Part shown: piece after piece, positions 6,324-6,902 of the stretch | How the letters are laid out: each line of letters begins with the position of its first letter | How positions within the stretch are numbered: position 1 is the stretch's first letter | DNA from: an uncultured bacterium | GTDB taxonomy: Bacteria > Cyanobacteriota > Vampirovibrionia > Gastranaerophilales > Gastranaerophilaceae | Assembly (NCBI GenBank): GCA_945910925.1 | Contig: CAMDZX010000101.1 | Coordinates: 1-6,902 of the forward strand | Length of the DNA: 6,902 bases | Reading direction: 5' to 3' | Position numbers and translations under genes: made by a program | The notes under the pieces: model-generated | What the model was told of the DNA's origin: nothing | Database searches by the model: none | The model's input: the letters and a program-made list of their open reading frames with translations, nothing else

Positions 6324-6339
6324 GGATAAGAAATTATCC
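6324..6339 (+). other. 5'-UTR hairpin with GAAA tetraloop
   Basis: GGATAA (6324-6329) and TTATCC (6334-6339) are perfect complements around GAAA, a GNRA-type loop. The element falls inside the predicted leader of the zinc-ribbon mRNA, close to its 5' end and 15 bases before the Shine-Dalgarno sequence. It has no T-run, so it is not a terminator. It may stabilise the transcript or bind a protein; that role is inference. Confidence 0.4.
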
Positions 6340-6354
6340 TATGTCACTAAATTT

Positions 6355-6360
6355 AGGAGA
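6355..6360 (+). promoter_or_regulatory. Shine-Dalgarno of the zinc-ribbon gene
   Basis: AGGAGA lies 6 bases before the ATG at 6367. It rules out the longer in-frame reading from 6274, which would overlap pheA and run through the promoter. Confidence 0.88.
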
Positions 6361-6366
6361 AACAGT

Positions 6367-6639
6367 ATGTACCAAGACGAAAAACTTATTTGTGAGGACT
6401 GCGGTAAAGAGTTTGATTTTACAGCCGGAGAACAAGAATTTTATGCTTCAAAAGGGCTGACTAACAAACCAAAACGTTGTCCTGAATGTAGAAAAGCAAG
6501 AAGACAGAAGAACAGAAGAAAAATGTATGATGCTGTTTGTACTAAATGCGGTGCACAAACTCAGGTTCCTTTCAGACCAGTTGAAGGTAGAGAAGTATTA
6601 TGCAAAGCTTGTTTTGATGCAGAAAAACAACAAGGATAA
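6367..6639 (+). CDS. Small double zinc-ribbon protein (zf-trcl type, CxxC repeats)
   Basis: This 90-residue cytosolic protein has two zinc ribbons. The first (about 1-42) matches the family pattern of an early CxxC, an FTAGEQEFYASKGL-like block and a later RCPECR, with Cys9, Cys12, Cys38 and Cys41 as ligands. A very basic linker (KARRQKNRRK, 43-52) follows. The second (about 55-85) has Cys58, Cys61, Cys79 and Cys82 around a VPFRP turn. All eight ligands are present. Such proteins are widespread in bacteria and lack a firm assigned function; nucleic-acid binding is plausible from the basic linker, but that is inference. The gene has its own promoter and leader hairpin and converges on rpsU. 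It appears complete and ends 14 bases before the shared terminator. Confidence 0.9.
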   Translation: MYQDEKLICEDCGKEFDFTAGEQEFYASKGLTNKPKRCPECRKARRQKNRRKMYDAVCTKCGAQTQVPFRPVEGREVLCKACFDAEKQQG

Positions 6640-6652
6640 ATATTATATAAAC

Positions 6653-6690
6653 AAAAAAGAGGATGACTTTCAAAGTCATCCTCTTTTTTT
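6653..6690. terminator. Bidirectional intrinsic terminator between the zinc-ribbon gene and rpsU
   Basis: A near-perfect palindrome has 18-base arms (6653-6670 and 6672-6689) around one central base. In practice the GAGGATGACTT stem would carry a small loop. It is flanked by A6 on the left and T7 on the right, so it forms a stem plus U-run in both directions and can serve both converging genes. Confidence 0.95.
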
Positions 6691-6703
6691 ATATCTTTCC
6701 TAT

Positions 6704-6877
6704 TTAGCTTTTGCGTTTGCGAGCCGCTTCAGATTTGCGTTTTCTCTTAACGCTAGGCTTTTCGTATCTTTCACGTTTTTTTACTTCAGAAAGAGTTCCG
6801 GCTTTTTGAACTTTTTTCTTGAAACGTCTTAACGCGCTTTCAATACTTTCGTTTTCGCCTACTTTAACTTCTGGCAT
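6704..6877 (-). CDS. rpsU: 30S ribosomal protein S21
   Basis: Translating the - strand from the ATG at 6877 gives 57 residues starting MPEVKVGENESIESALRRF and ending SEAARKRKS, a full-length S21. The conserved features are all present: the ENESIESALRRFKKK helix (8-22), the KAG-L-EVKKRERYEKPSVKRKRK block (25-48) and a very basic C-terminus. S21 is a small-subunit protein near the 3' end of 16S rRNA that aids initiation base-pairing. The start is supported by a strong AAAGGTGG. The gene is too short for a 60-residue ORF cut-off and is easily hidden by a longer spurious reading on the other strand. Its promoter lies beyond the window. Confidence 0.97.
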   Translation of the reverse strand: MPEVKVGENESIESALRRFKKKVQKAGTLSEVKKRERYEKPSVKRKRKSEAARKRKS

Positions 6878-6885
6878 CTATTTTT

Positions 6886-6895
6886 CACCACCTTT
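6886..6895 (-). promoter_or_regulatory. Shine-Dalgarno of rpsU
   Basis: On the - strand AAAGGTGGTG (6895-6886) is close to a full anti-Shine-Dalgarno complement. It is placed about 8-10 bases before the ATG at 6877, consistent with a highly expressed ribosomal gene. Confidence 0.85.
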
Positions 6896-6902
6896 AATAC
6901 TT

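Noticed and set aside
6527..6832. A 101-residue + strand reading frame across the end of the zinc-ribbon gene, the terminator and rpsU
   Set aside because: It overlaps a clear zinc-ribbon gene in another frame, runs through a strong terminator and lies antisense to a perfect S21 gene. Its product is low-complexity Phe/Leu/Ser.

Overview
The window is an AT-rich, densely packed bacterial chromosome segment using the standard code. It contains seven protein-coding genes, and an eighth that runs off the left edge is counted among them as a partial gene. The composition, the cyanobacterial/firmicute-like S21 protein and a 340-residue protein with a short 'FKG' motif near its N-terminus suggest a gut-type Vampirovibrionia (Gastranaerophilales, 'Melainabacteria') genome. 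This assignment rests on recalled family traits and is tentative; a Firmicute is the main alternative.

Left part (1-2876, + strand). A 5'-truncated gene encodes an AAA-like domain with degraded nucleotide-binding motifs. Its stop codon lies inside the ribosome binding site of the next gene, which encodes an unrecognised Tyr/Gly/Pro-rich coiled-coil protein. These two are almost certainly co-transcribed and are the least explained part of the window. After 53 bases comes pgeF (YfiH/LACC1 family), closed by a strong hairpin that overlaps its stop codon and can also terminate the opposite strand.

Middle part (2910-6281). A dicarboxylate/amino-acid:cation symporter gene and aroF (type I-beta DAHP synthase, entry step of the shikimate pathway) both read leftward. 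pheA (prephenate dehydratase, phenylalanine branch) reads rightward from a 66-75 base divergent promoter region shared with aroF. aroF and pheA place the first committed step of aromatic biosynthesis and the phenylalanine-specific step under back-to-back promoters, with no visible leader peptide or attenuator. The pheA promoter is an extended -10 whose TATAAT sits 7 bases before the most plausible ATG, with no Shine-Dalgarno sequence, so pheA may be translated from a leaderless mRNA.

Right part (6282-6902). A 90-residue protein with two zinc ribbons (+ strand) has its own TTGCAA-16-TATAAT promoter and a 5'-UTR hairpin with a GAAA loop. It converges on rpsU (ribosomal protein S21, - strand), and the two share an 18-base-arm bidirectional terminator. 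No tRNA, rRNA, CRISPR array, insertion sequence or phage gene was seen. No gene-free stretch exceeds 90 bases.
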